Positions 32,812 to 41,104 of a DNA stretch of 64,000 nucleotides are shown piece after piece. Numbering within the stretch: position 1 is the stretch's first letter; every line of letters starts with the position of its first letter. Source of the DNA: Thermoanaerobaculia bacterium (GTDB lineage: Bacteria > Acidobacteriota > Thermoanaerobaculia > Gp7-AA8); contig JADGNZ010000024.1 in the NCBI GenBank assembly GCA_017883205.1, positions 29,429 through 93,428 of the forward strand, read 5' to 3'. A program made the translations under genes and the position numbers. The notes under the pieces were generated by a model, which worked only from the letters and a program-made list of their open reading frames with translations, had not been told where the DNA came from and did no database searches.

Positions 32812-33264
32812 TCATGAAGTGTTGCCGGGCGGGCCCGTTCCGGCGGCCAGAAAGGCCGTCATGGCGCGCTCGATCGTTTGAAAATCACGCTCTTCGATCG
32901 CGAACAATCCCCGGCGAAAGACGAAGCCCCAACTCTTCTTGTTGCGGATGAAGTCGAGCGATTCGATGAGAGGACGGATCGGCGTCTCCTGGCTCGTGGC
33001 GAACAAAACCTTCCGCCGCCACGGTTGAAAGTCGGGTGTCATCTCGACCTGGAACGGCGCGTCGTCGGCAATGGTGCCGATCGCCGTGAAGGCTTGCAGC
33101 GGCGCGCCGCCGTCGAGCTCGGTGCGCGGCGAATAGAAGACGATGCGGTCGCCGCTCGCCATCCTCTTCAGTCCGACGGCCTTTCCGTGTCCGGCCTGGG
33201 TGAAGCCGCCGTCCACGCCGCGCTGTACGTGATCGCGAGAAACGGTATTGACCCAATAGCGCAT
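32812..33264 (-). CDS. EVE domain-containing protein
   Basis: This 150-residue protein is a full-length EVE domain of the PUA-like superfamily. It begins RYWVNTVSRDHVQRGVDGGF, then TQAGHGKAVGLKRMASGDRI and VFYSPRTELDGGAPLQAFTA, the hallmark segment with the SRDHV motif, and ends in IRNKKSWGFVFRRGLF. EVE domains recognise modified bases in DNA or RNA and occur in restriction or RNA-modification contexts. Here it is not fused to a nuclease. Downstream on the plus side lies the Gln/Asn-rich secreted protein, with no evident functional link. Its exact ligand is unknown. Confidence 0.9.
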   Translation of the reverse strand: MRYWVNTVSRDHVQRGVDGGFTQAGHGKAVGLKRMASGDRIVFYSPRTELDGGAPLQAFTAIGTIADDAPFQVEMTPDFQPWRRKVLFATSQETPIRPLIESLDFIRNKKSWGFVFRRGLFAIEERDFQTIERAMTAFLAAGTGPPGNTS

Positions 33265-33271
33265 GGCCGCC

Positions 33272-33457
33272 TCAATGCTCGTGCCGGGAGCGACGTTGCT
33301 GCCGCGATGACGCCACCATGGCCGCTGCGCAATCAGGGCAGCCGGCGATCACGCGCGTGAGGATTTCCGCCAACTCGTCGGGGATGTCTTCCGAGATCAT
33401 GATCTTCCCGCCTGCCTTCTCGATCTGCGCTTTCAACTTCTTCATCTTCGCGTTCAT
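33272..33457 (-). CDS. Small hypothetical protein
   Basis: This 61-residue protein starts MNAKMKKLKAQIEKAGGKIM and continues SEDIPDELAEILTRVIAGCP, with a CPDC pair near residues 40-43. I chose the ATG at 33457 because the strong AGGAGGTGTTCC sequence directly precedes it. It ends 8 bp upstream of the EVE gene on the same strand, so the two probably share a transcript. No family is recognised; the CxxC could bind metal or be redox-active. The C-terminus is basic (SSRQQRRSRHEH). Confidence 0.6.
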   Translation of the reverse strand: MNAKMKKLKAQIEKAGGKIMISEDIPDELAEILTRVIAGCPDCAAAMVASSRQQRRSRHEH

Positions 33458-33540
33458 GGAACACCTCCTGACACCGAGGTTCCCTCGGAACGCGACGAAG
33501 CGCAAATCTTCTACATGGAGTGGAATTGTTAAGAACCAAG

Positions 33541-33597
33541 CACCACAGAGACACTGAGAGCACAGAGGTTTCTCTGTGACCTCTGTGCCTCTGTGGT
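33541..33597. repeat. CACAGAG hairpin repeat, second full copy
   Basis: CACCACAGAGACACTGAGAG and its inverted counterpart CTCTGTGCCTCTGTGG flank a few bases, as at 12243-12300. It lies just downstream of the MacB-type operon's last gene and could act as its terminator. Confidence 0.75.
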
Positions 33598-33623
33598 TAA
33601 GCCTTTTCCTCTCGGCAAAACAG

Positions 33624-34841
33624 CTACTCGTACCGCAGCGCCTGAATCGGATTCATCGCTGCCGCTTTCCGCGCAGGGTAGAAACCGAAGAAGACGCCGA
33701 CTGCGCCGGAGAAGCCGATCGAGATGATCATGATGACCGGCGAGATCACGGTTTCCCAGCCGGTGAAATGGCCGAGAACCTTTGCGCCGATGTAACCGAC
33801 AAGGAGGCCGATGGCGCCGCCGATCACGCCCATCACGATGCTCTCCACGAGAAACTGCGTGAGGACATCGGAGCCACGTGCGCCGATGGCCAGACGAATA
33901 CCGATCTCGCGCGTCCGCTCCGTCACCGACACGAGCATGATGTTCATGATGCCGATGCCGCCGACGAGCAGCGAGATCGATGCGATGGCGGCCATCAGCA
34001 TCGTCATGACGTCCGTGCTGCTCGCGGCAGCGTCGGCCAGCTCGTTCTGGTTCTTGACGGTGAAATCGTCGTCGTCACCCTGGGTAAGCTTGTGGGACTC
34101 GCGCACGAGGGCTCGCACCTCGTCCTGGGCCGCCGGAATGTCCTGCTGCGACGCGGCACTGGCGATGATCTGCGGAATGCGAGCCCTTCCCGACAGTCGC
34201 GATGACGCGGTCGTATACGGCACGAGGATGACGTCGTCCGAGTCAGTCCCGGCCGCGGTCTGGCCTTTCGGCGAAAGAACTCCGACGACGGTGAACGGCA
34301 CCTTCCCGATCTGCACTTCCTGCCCCACCGGATCGCTGTTAGGGAAAAGGCGTTGCGCGACGGTCCGCCCGAGGACCGCAACGGTGTGCGCGCTGCGAAC
34401 GTCGTCCGGTCCGAAGAATGCGCCGTCCGAGGTCGTCCAGTTGCGAATGGTCTGGTAGTCGATGTCGACACCATTGATCGAGGTGCGCCAGTTCCCCGAC
34501 GGCGCGACGACCTGCATCCTGGTGGCGACGACCGGCGAGATCGCAGTCACGTACTGTGCTTCATTGCGGATCTTGGTTGCGTCGTCGACGGTCAGTGTCG
34601 CGAAGGCTTGCGCTCCCTGACTGACGCCGCCCGTCGCGGATGCGCCGGGCGTGATGACGATCATGTTCGTGCCGAGGTTGTTGATCTGTTCTTTGATGCG
34701 GGAGCGGGCGCCGTAGCCGACCGCCACCATGACGATCACGGCGGCCACACCGATGATGATGCCCAGCATGGTCAGAGTGGCCCGCATCTTGTTCTTGCGG
34801 ATGGCTTGAAGAGCGAGTTTCACGAGCGTCATGAGTTTCAT
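33624..34841 (-). CDS. MacB-type ABC transporter permease (FtsX family)
   Basis: This 405-residue protein has one N-terminal membrane helix (NKMRATLTMLGIIIGVAAVI), a periplasmic MacB core domain of about 220 residues (residues 45-270) and three C-terminal helices in FtsX arrangement (ASISLLVGGIGIMNIMLVSV, then the segment ending FYPARKAAAMNPIQALRYE). The TERTREIGIRLAIGARGSDV motif is the usual coupling region to the ATPase. With the ATPase and adaptor upstream it forms a tripartite exporter that pushes peptides, macrolide-like compounds or lipids from the periplasm. Its ATG overlaps the ATPase stop by four bases. Confidence 0.93.
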   Translation of the reverse strand: MKLMTLVKLALQAIRKNKMRATLTMLGIIIGVAAVIVMVAVGYGARSRIKEQINNLGTNMIVITPGASATGGVSQGAQAFATLTVDDATKIRNEAQYVTAISPVVATRMQVVAPSGNWRTSINGVDIDYQTIRNWTTSDGAFFGPDDVRSAHTVAVLGRTVAQRLFPNSDPVGQEVQIGKVPFTVVGVLSPKGQTAAGTDSDDVILVPYTTASSRLSGRARIPQIIASAASQQDIPAAQDEVRALVRESHKLTQGDDDDFTVKNQNELADAAASSTDVMTMLMAAIASISLLVGGIGIMNIMLVSVTERTREIGIRLAIGARGSDVLTQFLVESIVMGVIGGAIGLLVGYIGAKVLGHFTGWETVISPVIMIISIGFSGAVGVFFGFYPARKAAAMNPIQALRYE

Positions 34842-35641
34842 GCCACGCCTCCTGCGACGGCAACGGTTGCCGCGGGAGCGATTACCGGCGCCATGATGTC
34901 GTCGTCGAGGACCTCGGCGTTGGCGAGATCCTCGGCGGCGTTGCGGCGATTCTTGACCGGCTCGTCGCGGCGGATACGACCGTCGCGGAACTCCACGATT
35001 CGTTTTGCATAGATCGCGACATCAGGCTCGTGCGTGACGAGCAAGACCGTGATGCCCTGTTCGTTCAACGCCTGAAAGAGCGACATCACTTCGATCGACG
35101 TGCGGCTATCAAGGTTACCGGTCGGCTCATCGGCGAGTATGAGCGCAGGCTCGGTTACGAGCGCCCGGGCAATGGCCACGCGTTGCTGCTGGCCGCCGGA
35201 GAGCTCGCTTGGCTGGTGGTTGACGCGATCGGCCAGACCGACGCGCTCGAGGGCAGCGATAGCCATCGCTCGCGAATCGCGCTTGCGCCCGCTGCGGTCG
35301 TAGAGCAGCGGCAGTTCCACGTTCTCGAGCGCGCTCGTACGCGCAAGCAGGTTGAATCCCTGAAAGACGAATCCGATCTTCTCGTTGCGGATCGCAGCTA
35401 ATTCATTCTTGTTGAGTGTCTCGACATGCACGTCGTCGATCAGGTAGTTGCCCGATGTAGGCGTATCGAGACAGCCGAGAACGTTCATCAGCGTCGACTT
35501 GCCGGAGCCCGACTGGCCCATCACGGCGATGAACTCGCCGCGATGAACCGTCAGGTCGATGCCGCGAAGCGCGTGCACGGAGTTCGAGCCGCTCTCGTAG
35601 GTCTTGGTGATGGCGTTGGTCTGAATGACGACGTCGCTCAT
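34838..35641 (-). CDS. MacB/LolD-type ABC transporter ATP-binding protein
   Basis: This 267-residue ATPase shows Walker [10 protein letters not shown] (42-50), the Q-loop region [20 protein letters not shown], the signature [16 protein letters not shown], Walker [18 protein letters not shown] and the switch His in LLVTHEP. The [13 protein letters not shown] pattern is typical for MacB and LolD. It drives the adjacent FtsX-type permease by mechanotransmission. The last 40 residues form an extra Ala/Val-rich tail not needed for ATPase function. Its start overlaps the adaptor stop (TGATG) and its end overlaps the permease start, so the three genes are translationally coupled. Confidence 0.95.
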   Translation of the reverse strand: MSDVVIQTNAITKTYESGSNSVHALRGIDLTVHRGEFIAVMGQSGSGKSTLMNVLGCLDTPTSGNYLIDDVHVETLNKNELAAIRNEKIGFVFQGFNLLARTSALENVELPLLYDRSGRKRDSRAMAIAALERVGLADRVNHQPSELSGGQQQRVAIARALVTEPALILADEPTGNLDSRTSIEVMSLFQALNEQGITVLLVTHEPDVAIYAKRIVEFRDGRIRRDEPVKNRRNAAEDLANAEVLDDDIMAPVIAPAATVAVAGGVA

Positions 35642-36972
35642 CAGAAGCCTCCCGGACGTCCACCACCCCGCTGCTGCGCGGCGCCGCTGAACGGGCTGGT
35701 GGTAGTCGGCGCGGTCGAAGTTGCTGCGACGTCGGCGCCGGTCGTAATTCCAGCGATCACTTTCATGCCCGGCTGGACGTCTTTGCCGCTGATCTGCGTG
35801 TTGGTCCCATCGCTGATCCCGGTGCGGACAGTCGTCGTGGTGACCTTGCCATCCTTGTCGAGGTAGTAGAGCGTTGCGATGGCTGGACGCCCCCCGCCGC
35901 TCGCCGCGCGGGCGGCACGGCGCGCCGCGCGATCGGCAGCGGACATCGTCGACGTCGCGGCACTTGTCCCCGTCGTGCCATTGGTTCCCGTCGTGCTATT
36001 CGTGGCCGTGTTCGCGACTGGTGCCGCCTTCTGCACGCCCATCAGCGTCAGTTGCTCGTCAGTAGGCTGGAAGCGGAGCGCTGCATTGGAGACCTTGAGG
36101 ACATCGGTCGCCGACTGCGTCAGGAAATCGACGCGCGCGGTCATGCCCGGCAGGAGTTTGTTCTGGGCGTTCTCGACCGCGATGACGACGGTGTAGTTGA
36201 CGACGTTGTCCGCAGTCGTCGATTGCAAGCGTACCTGCTGCACCGTTCCGTTGAAGGTCTGATTCGGAAGGGCCTGCACGCTGAACTTGACGGACTGGCC
36301 GGCCTTGATCTGGGCGATGTCTCCCTCGCCAACCTGCGCCAGGATCTGCATGTGCGCAAGGTCGTTGGCGATGAGGAAGAGCTGCGGCGCGGAAAGGCTG
36401 GCTGCGACGGTCTGCCCCTGCTGGACGTTGCGCTCGACAACCACGCCGTCGATCGGTGCGTAGATCGACGTGTAGGCGAGATTCTGTTTGGCGCGGTCCA
36501 TCGCCACCTGCGCGGACCGCACATCGGCCTGCGCCACCAGCATCGTCGACTGGCTCTGCTCATACGCGCTCTTCGCGATCAGACCCTGCTGGATCAGATC
36601 ACGATTGCGGTTGTAGTCACGCTGTGTCTGCAGCAACTGAGCCTGCGCTTTATCGACGCTTGCCTGCGCGTCGACGACAGCCGACCGTGCCAGCGTCGGA
36701 TCGATCGTCGCCAGCAACTGCCCCTTCTTCACCACGTCGTTATAGTCGACGAGAAGTGAGGCCACCTGTCCGGAGACCTGCGTGCCGACGCTGACGGTGG
36801 TCACCGCGCCGAGGGTGCCCGTTGCCGACACTTTCGACTGCATGTTCCCCTTCTCGATCGTGACGAAGCGGAATGTCGGAGCGCTGCTCGCCGCCCGGGC
36901 ACGGTAGAAGAAAAAGCCGGCTGCGGCGAGGACGATGACCACGACGGCGATGATGATCACCTTCTTGTTCAT
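35641..36972 (-). CDS. MacA/HlyD-type periplasmic adaptor protein
   Basis: This 443-residue protein begins MNKKVIIIAVVVIVLAAAGF, a membrane anchor, followed by a lipoyl/barrel-sandwich half (VSATGTLGAVTTVSVGTQVS, GQVASLLVDYNDVVKKGQLL), an alpha-hairpin (VDAQASVDKAQAQLLQTQRD), the second half ASIYAP-type segment IYAPIDGVVVERNVQQGQTV, and a beta-barrel domain. It links the MacB-type pump to an outer-membrane channel. I use the ATG at 36972 because GAAGGAGATCCTC precedes it; an in-frame ATG at 37050 has no such site. The C-terminus is Thr/Gly/Ala-rich. It is the first gene of the three-gene operon, about 320 bp downstream of the LTxxQ gene. Confidence 0.93.
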   Translation of the reverse strand: MNKKVIIIAVVVIVLAAAGFFFYRARAASSAPTFRFVTIEKGNMQSKVSATGTLGAVTTVSVGTQVSGQVASLLVDYNDVVKKGQLLATIDPTLARSAVVDAQASVDKAQAQLLQTQRDYNRNRDLIQQGLIAKSAYEQSQSTMLVAQADVRSAQVAMDRAKQNLAYTSIYAPIDGVVVERNVQQGQTVAASLSAPQLFLIANDLAHMQILAQVGEGDIAQIKAGQSVKFSVQALPNQTFNGTVQQVRLQSTTADNVVNYTVVIAVENAQNKLLPGMTARVDFLTQSATDVLKVSNAALRFQPTDEQLTLMGVQKAAPVANTATNSTTGTNGTTGTSAATSTMSAADRAARRAARAASGGGRPAIATLYYLDKDGKVTTTTVRTGISDGTNTQISGKDVQPGMKVIAGITTGADVAATSTAPTTTSPFSGAAQQRGGGRPGGF

Positions 36973-37249
36973 GAGGATCTCCTTCACCCGGCTGGGGACG
37001 ACGACAGGGGCCTGAACATCGCCGCTCTCGATTGCGATTGTCTGATTCATGATGATTCCAACGGGCCTGACGGGCCGGATGTTGCTCCTTTTCAGCGAGA
37101 TGCACCGGGAAGTCACGAAGCGCACTCAGGCGGCATGAACCGTCAGCGGAAGGCATCGCCGCAACGGAAGGACTCGCCACCGATGAGAGTGCCGAAAGCG
37201 TGCCGGACAGGGGCTTGTGCGGAACATCACGAGGGCTGCAAGACAATAC

Positions 37250-37269
37250 GGGAGGCGTTTCCGCCTCCC
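37250..37269 (-). terminator. Probable terminator of the LTxxQ gene
   Basis: GGGAGGCG and CGCCTCCC pair around a short loop 30 bp after the stop at 37299. On the minus strand the stem is followed by GTATTGTCTTG, which is only moderately T-rich. Little else is visible in 36973-37298. Confidence 0.55.
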
Positions 37270-37298
37270 GCTCCTCAACTGCCAGATGCAGCAACTAC

Positions 37299-37760
37299 TT
37301 ACTGCTTCTGATGCTCGTGGCCTTCGCCACGCGCGGCGCGCTCGGCTTTCAGCTTCTGGAACTGCGCCTGCTGATCGGCGTTGAGAATCGCCATCAGCTT
37401 CGGCTCCATCGCCGCGCGGAGCTGCTTCATCTGCGCGTGCTGCGCCTTCGCCGTCGCTTGCAACGACTCGAGCTGGGCGGTGTCGCCAGCCTTCTTCGCG
37501 GCGTGGAGTGATTCCCGCGTCTGCTTCGACTGCTCGAAGAACGCGGCGTTCTCCAGACGGAAGTTCTGCTCGACCGCCTTCCACTGCTGCTTCTGCGCGT
37601 CAGTCAGGTTGAGCTTCTTGCTGAAGCCCGCACCATGATGATGACCGCCTCTGCCTTCATGCTTCCATCCACCGTCTCCGGTAGTCGTTCCGGCGATGGC
37701 GAGGGTTGCGCTGAGGGCAATCGCTCCCGCTGCTGCTGCAAACCACTTCATGTTCTTCAT
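37299..37760 (-). CDS. Periplasmic LTxxQ-motif (Spy/CpxP-like) protein
   Basis: This 153-residue protein starts MKNMKWFAAAAGAIALSATL, then AIAG, a signal peptide. The mature protein has a His/Gly-rich stretch (HEGRGGHHHGAGF), a helical domain with the motif LNLTDAQKQQW, and a second similar motif LNADQQAQFQKL. It resembles Spy and CpxP, periplasmic chaperones that respond to envelope stress. The His cluster may bind copper or nickel. The ATG at 37760 has a GGAGAA sequence just upstream. It shares its strand with the MacAB-type operon and faces the divergent two-component pair, so these genes may form an envelope-stress regulon. Confidence 0.85.
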   Translation of the reverse strand: MKNMKWFAAAAGAIALSATLAIAGTTTGDGGWKHEGRGGHHHGAGFSKKLNLTDAQKQQWKAVEQNFRLENAAFFEQSKQTRESLHAAKKAGDTAQLESLQATAKAQHAQMKQLRAAMEPKLMAILNADQQAQFQKLKAERAARGEGHEHQKQ

Positions 37761-38005
37761 CGGTCTTCTCCTTGGGTTATATCTGGCGATCTGCCAGACG
37801 CCGATGAGGACAGTTCGGAAACGGCTTTCCTTTCCGCCGGAAACGAAGTGCACGCCGCTGTCATGAAGTGCATCGACAAGACACGAACGGCGAAGCGGAG
37901 TCGCTAAGATGGCCGGGCTGTCTTTGCAACAAGCAGGCTTCATGTGGCACAGACACTCTTGTCTGTGCTTTGTGAGGCCACTCCTTTGCAACGGATCGAT
38001 GATCA

Positions 38006-39169
38006 ATGAACATCACGACACAGAAGCCGGACCACACGCGCTGGAGCCTCAAGCCTCGCGAGATCTTCCTGATCGTCCTCTTCTGGACGTCGCTGGCGGC
38101 GCTTTCGTCGGTCAATCGTCTCCTCGACCGGCCGGAGCAGGGATTTAGAGTCTTCTCGCCGGCCGGGCCCATTGCCACGAGTTTCATCGAGTCGACGATC
38201 TGGGCCGCGATGACGATCGTCATCTTCTGGCTGAGCAATCGATTCAGCCGGCAGTGGCGCTGGATCGCGCGCATCACGTTGCTGCTCCTGATCGGCATCG
38301 TGATCGCCGTCGGCGTCTATCTGGCGGTCGACTTCGCGCGCGACCTGCTCGTCACCGCGCCCCGCCCCCGCCGCGGCGCCACGCTCTCGCCATGGCGCGA
38401 AGTGGCGCGCTTCCGCTTCCTGAACCAGTTCCTCATCTACCTCGCCGTTCTTGCCGCCGGATTCGCGCGCGAGTACTTCGTCCGCGACCAGCAACGCGCC
38501 CGCGAGGCGATCGAGCTGGCGCGGCAGACCGCGGCGCTCCAGGCACAGCTGGCCGATGCCCGCCTCGACGCGCTGCGGATGCAGCTCAATCCGCATTTCC
38601 TTTTCAACACGCTCCACGCCGTCTCCGCGCTGGTCGAGCGCGATCCCGCAGGCGTGCGCCGCATGATCGCCCGCCTCAGCGAGCTGCTCCGCCACACGAT
38701 GGACAGCGACGCACCGAACGAGGTCTCGCTGCGCGACGAGCTGTCGATCCTGCGCCGCTACATCGAGATCATGGAGATCCGTTTTCAGGGACGGCTGACG
38801 GTGACGACGCAGATCGACGATGCCGCCCTCGACGCGCTCGTCCCCAATCTCGTGCTGCAGCCGATCGTCGAGAACGCACTCGAGCATGGAGCGGCCCGCG
38901 CATCCGCCGATGGCCGCATCGAGATCACGGCGCGTCTCGACGATGGAGAGCGTCTCGTGCTGACCGTGCGCGACAACGGGCCGGGCGTGGAGCGCAATGC
39001 CGGCGCCGGCGTCGGCCTCGCCAACACGCGCGCCCGCCTGGAGCAGCTTTACGGCGACGAGGCCTCGCTTTCGCTAACGTCCGCAACCGGCGGCGGCGCG
39101 ATCTCCGAGATCGTCCTCCCCTTCCACACGGCATCCGACCTGCGAACCGAGTTTCGATATGACGACTGA
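38006..39169 (+). CDS. LytS/AgrC-type sensor histidine kinase
   Basis: This 387-residue protein has four membrane helices in the first 160 residues (PREIFLIVLFWTSLAALSSV, then STIWAAMTIVIFWLSN, ITLLLLIGIVIAVGVYLAVD, and FLIYLAVLAAGFARE), a coiled-coil linker (QQRAREAIELARQTAALQAQ) and the His_kinase domain with the NPHFLFN phospho-acceptor motif (His197). The ATPase part has NLVLQPIVENALEHG and DNGPGVERNAGAGVGLANTR. It phosphorylates the LytTR regulator encoded just downstream; their genes overlap by 11 bp. The ligand is unknown. It is transcribed divergently from the LTxxQ and MacAB-type genes, which are plausible targets. Confidence 0.93.
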   Translation: MNITTQKPDHTRWSLKPREIFLIVLFWTSLAALSSVNRLLDRPEQGFRVFSPAGPIATSFIESTIWAAMTIVIFWLSNRFSRQWRWIARITLLLLIGIVIAVGVYLAVDFARDLLVTAPRPRRGATLSPWREVARFRFLNQFLIYLAVLAAGFAREYFVRDQQRAREAIELARQTAALQAQLADARLDALRMQLNPHFLFNTLHAVSALVERDPAGVRRMIARLSELLRHTMDSDAPNEVSLRDELSILRRYIEIMEIRFQGRLTVTTQIDDAALDALVPNLVLQPIVENALEHGAARASADGRIEITARLDDGERLVLTVRDNGPGVERNAGAGVGLANTRARLEQLYGDEASLSLTSATGGGAISEIVLPFHTASDLRTEFRYDD

Positions 39170-39971
39170 GAGCGAGAAACCGCTGCGTGTCCTCATCGCC
39201 GACGACGAGCTGCTGGCGCGGCAGCGCATCGAGGATCTGCTGGCGAAGGAGCACGGCGTCGAGGTCGTCGGGGCCGCGTCGACGGGATCCGAGACGGTGG
39301 AGAAGATCCGCGAGCTGAAGCCGGATCTGCTCTTTCTCGACGTCCAGATGCCTGGACTGACCGGCTTGCAGGTCGTCGAGACGATCGGCGCTGAGTCGAT
39401 GCCGGCCACGATCTTCGTCACGGCGTTCGATCAGTTCGCACTGAAGGCATTCGACGTCGCCGCGATCGACTATCTCGTCAAACCGTTCGACGACGAACGC
39501 TTCGTGCACGCGCTGAAACGAGCCCGCAAGATGATCGAGCTCGAAGAAGTGCAGAAGATGACAAAGCGTCTGTTGTCGCTGCTTCACGTCCCCGATGGCG
39601 CGGCAGCTCCCGCCTCCGAACCGCCGCCCAAATCAAAGTACCTCGAGCGCATCACCGTCGAGATGCGCGGCCAGCTCCGCGTCGTCCCCGTCTCGAAAGT
39701 CGACTACGTCAGCGCCAGCGGCCCCTACGCCGAGCTGCACGTCGGCGAGCGTACGTTCGCAGTCCGAGAGCGCATGCAAACCCTCGAAGAGCAACTCGAC
39801 CCCAACGTCTTCTTCCGCATTCACCGATCAGCGATTGTGAGACTTGACCGCATCGACACGCTCCTCCGCGCCTCCGGCGGCGACTACTCCGTCCGCCTGA
39901 AAGACGGCACGGAGCTGAGCCTAAGCCGCAACCGGAGAGAAGAGTTGGAGCGGAGGTTGGGGGTGGGGTGA
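39159..39971 (+). CDS. LytTR-family response regulator
   Basis: This 270-residue protein has a receiver domain with acidic pocket Asp15/Asp16, phosphoacceptor Asp61 in LLFLDVQMPGLTGLQVVE, Thr in FVTAFDQFAL and Lys in VKPFDDERF. A LytTR DNA-binding domain follows from about residue 155: ERITVEMRGQLRVVPVSKVD then YVSASGPYAELHVGERTF and FFRIHRSAIVRLDRIDTLL. It binds direct repeats upstream of target genes when phosphorylated by the kinase at 38006. It ends a two-gene operon. Targets are not visible, but the divergent envelope-stress genes are candidates. Confidence 0.95.
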   Translation: MTTESEKPLRVLIADDELLARQRIEDLLAKEHGVEVVGAASTGSETVEKIRELKPDLLFLDVQMPGLTGLQVVETIGAESMPATIFVTAFDQFALKAFDVAAIDYLVKPFDDERFVHALKRARKMIELEEVQKMTKRLLSLLHVPDGAAAPASEPPPKSKYLERITVEMRGQLRVVPVSKVDYVSASGPYAELHVGERTFAVRERMQTLEEQLDPNVFFRIHRSAIVRLDRIDTLLRASGGDYSVRLKDGTELSLSRNRREELERRLGVG

Positions 39972-40016
39972 AGGGCAGGTAGCGAAGTCGCCCGATCTTT
40001 AATACAGAGAGGCGAA

Positions 40017-40712
40017 TCACGCCGCGAACAACAACCGAGCCACATCCAACTCCTGCTGCATCTCGCCCTCGGAAACGATCGCCTCGAGGATGAGTGGTGT
40101 ATCCGCTGGCACATAGCGGACTACGCGTGCGAACGCCGTGCGCGAAAGGAATCCCATCCTGCGGTGCTCACCAAACGTCCCCACCTCGCTGACGTGCAGT
40201 TGCCGGAGTCGAGCCGCAAACGTCCGCAACATGTCGATGGCGACCCCCATCGTCGGATCGATCTGACGCGCATGACCGAGGTCGAGACAGAATCCTGCAT
40301 TGGGGAGGACAGCAAAGACTTCCTTGATCTCGTCGACAGTTCGGCCGGTCCTCTTTCGGAGATCCATGTTCTCCAGACAGAGGCGGCTTCCCAGAGACAT
40401 CCAAACGTCAGGGTCTCGAATGAGGTCAGGGTGAACCACGATCGGCCAGGAGCCCGGAAGAGATGTCAGTAACGCGACGGCAGCTTCCTCGGAGAGCGCG
40501 AGAAACGAGCTGGGTGCGTGAAACGAAACATACTCGAACCGATCGAGAGAGAGGCTCCCCGAAGCGGCTACCAGAGGCTGAAGCTCCGGCTCCCTGAGAG
40601 CCGACAACTCGATGGCAGTGATTCCGTCGCAGGCCTGCTGCAGTTCGATTCCAAGACGGTAGTCGCCCTTCGCCAGAGCCCCGCTCGAGAAACCAATCGG
40701 CCGCATACGCAC
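40017..40712 (-). CDS. Xylose-isomerase-like TIM-barrel protein (AP endonuclease 2 superfamily)
   Basis: This 231-residue protein shows the pattern of xylose-isomerase-like TIM barrels: Glu in ITAIELSALREPEL, YVSFHAP, PIVVHPDLIRDP, LCLENMDLRKRTG, FCLDLGHARQIDP, RQLHVSEVGTFGEH and LILEAIVSEGEM. The Glu, His and Asp residues at strand ends would bind a metal. Family members are sugar isomerases/epimerases or endonuclease IV. The gene is short and isolated on the minus strand, next to no sugar genes. An alternative ATG lies two codons downstream. Its function is not assigned. Confidence 0.75.
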   Translation of the reverse strand: MRMRPIGFSSGALAKGDYRLGIELQQACDGITAIELSALREPELQPLVAASGSLSLDRFEYVSFHAPSSFLALSEEAAVALLTSLPGSWPIVVHPDLIRDPDVWMSLGSRLCLENMDLRKRTGRTVDEIKEVFAVLPNAGFCLDLGHARQIDPTMGVAIDMLRTFAARLRQLHVSEVGTFGEHRRMGFLSRTAFARVVRYVPADTPLILEAIVSEGEMQQELDVARLLFAA

Positions 40713-41104
40713 TGGCTAGAATACTCCGTAACGCAGGGTCAGGTCCTTGAGATGGCCGTCGTTCACGAGAACCACGCGAAGAGTCCGCGTGCCGTCGATT
40801 CTCAATCCTGCCGATTAGCGACAGACTCAAAACCTGCCCAAAACCGTTCCGCCTCGAACCCGCCCTGTGACGCAGCTCACGAATCCTTCGCCTGCTTCGG
40901 CTTACGTTGCCCGGGCACATAAAAGAGCGAGTAGATGAACGTATTGCGGATCGGCCGTTACCGGGTCCTGCAACGCCGCGGAGATCCTGGCCCAACTGGG
41001 CGAGGTACGCCTCGATCTCCAGGTGCGCCAGCGCGGCGCGCGCAACGCCGGATGACGTTCGGCAGTCGTTAACGGCGCGTGCCCTTGCCGCGAAATCGCC
41101 GTGC
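40713..41104. other. Intergenic gap without a recognised gene
   Basis: Open frames occur on both strands of this 392-bp gap, but none has a recognisable motif or a good ribosome-binding site. A minus-strand segment reading LAHLEIEAYLAQLGQDLRG could be a decayed coding remnant. Confidence 0.4.
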
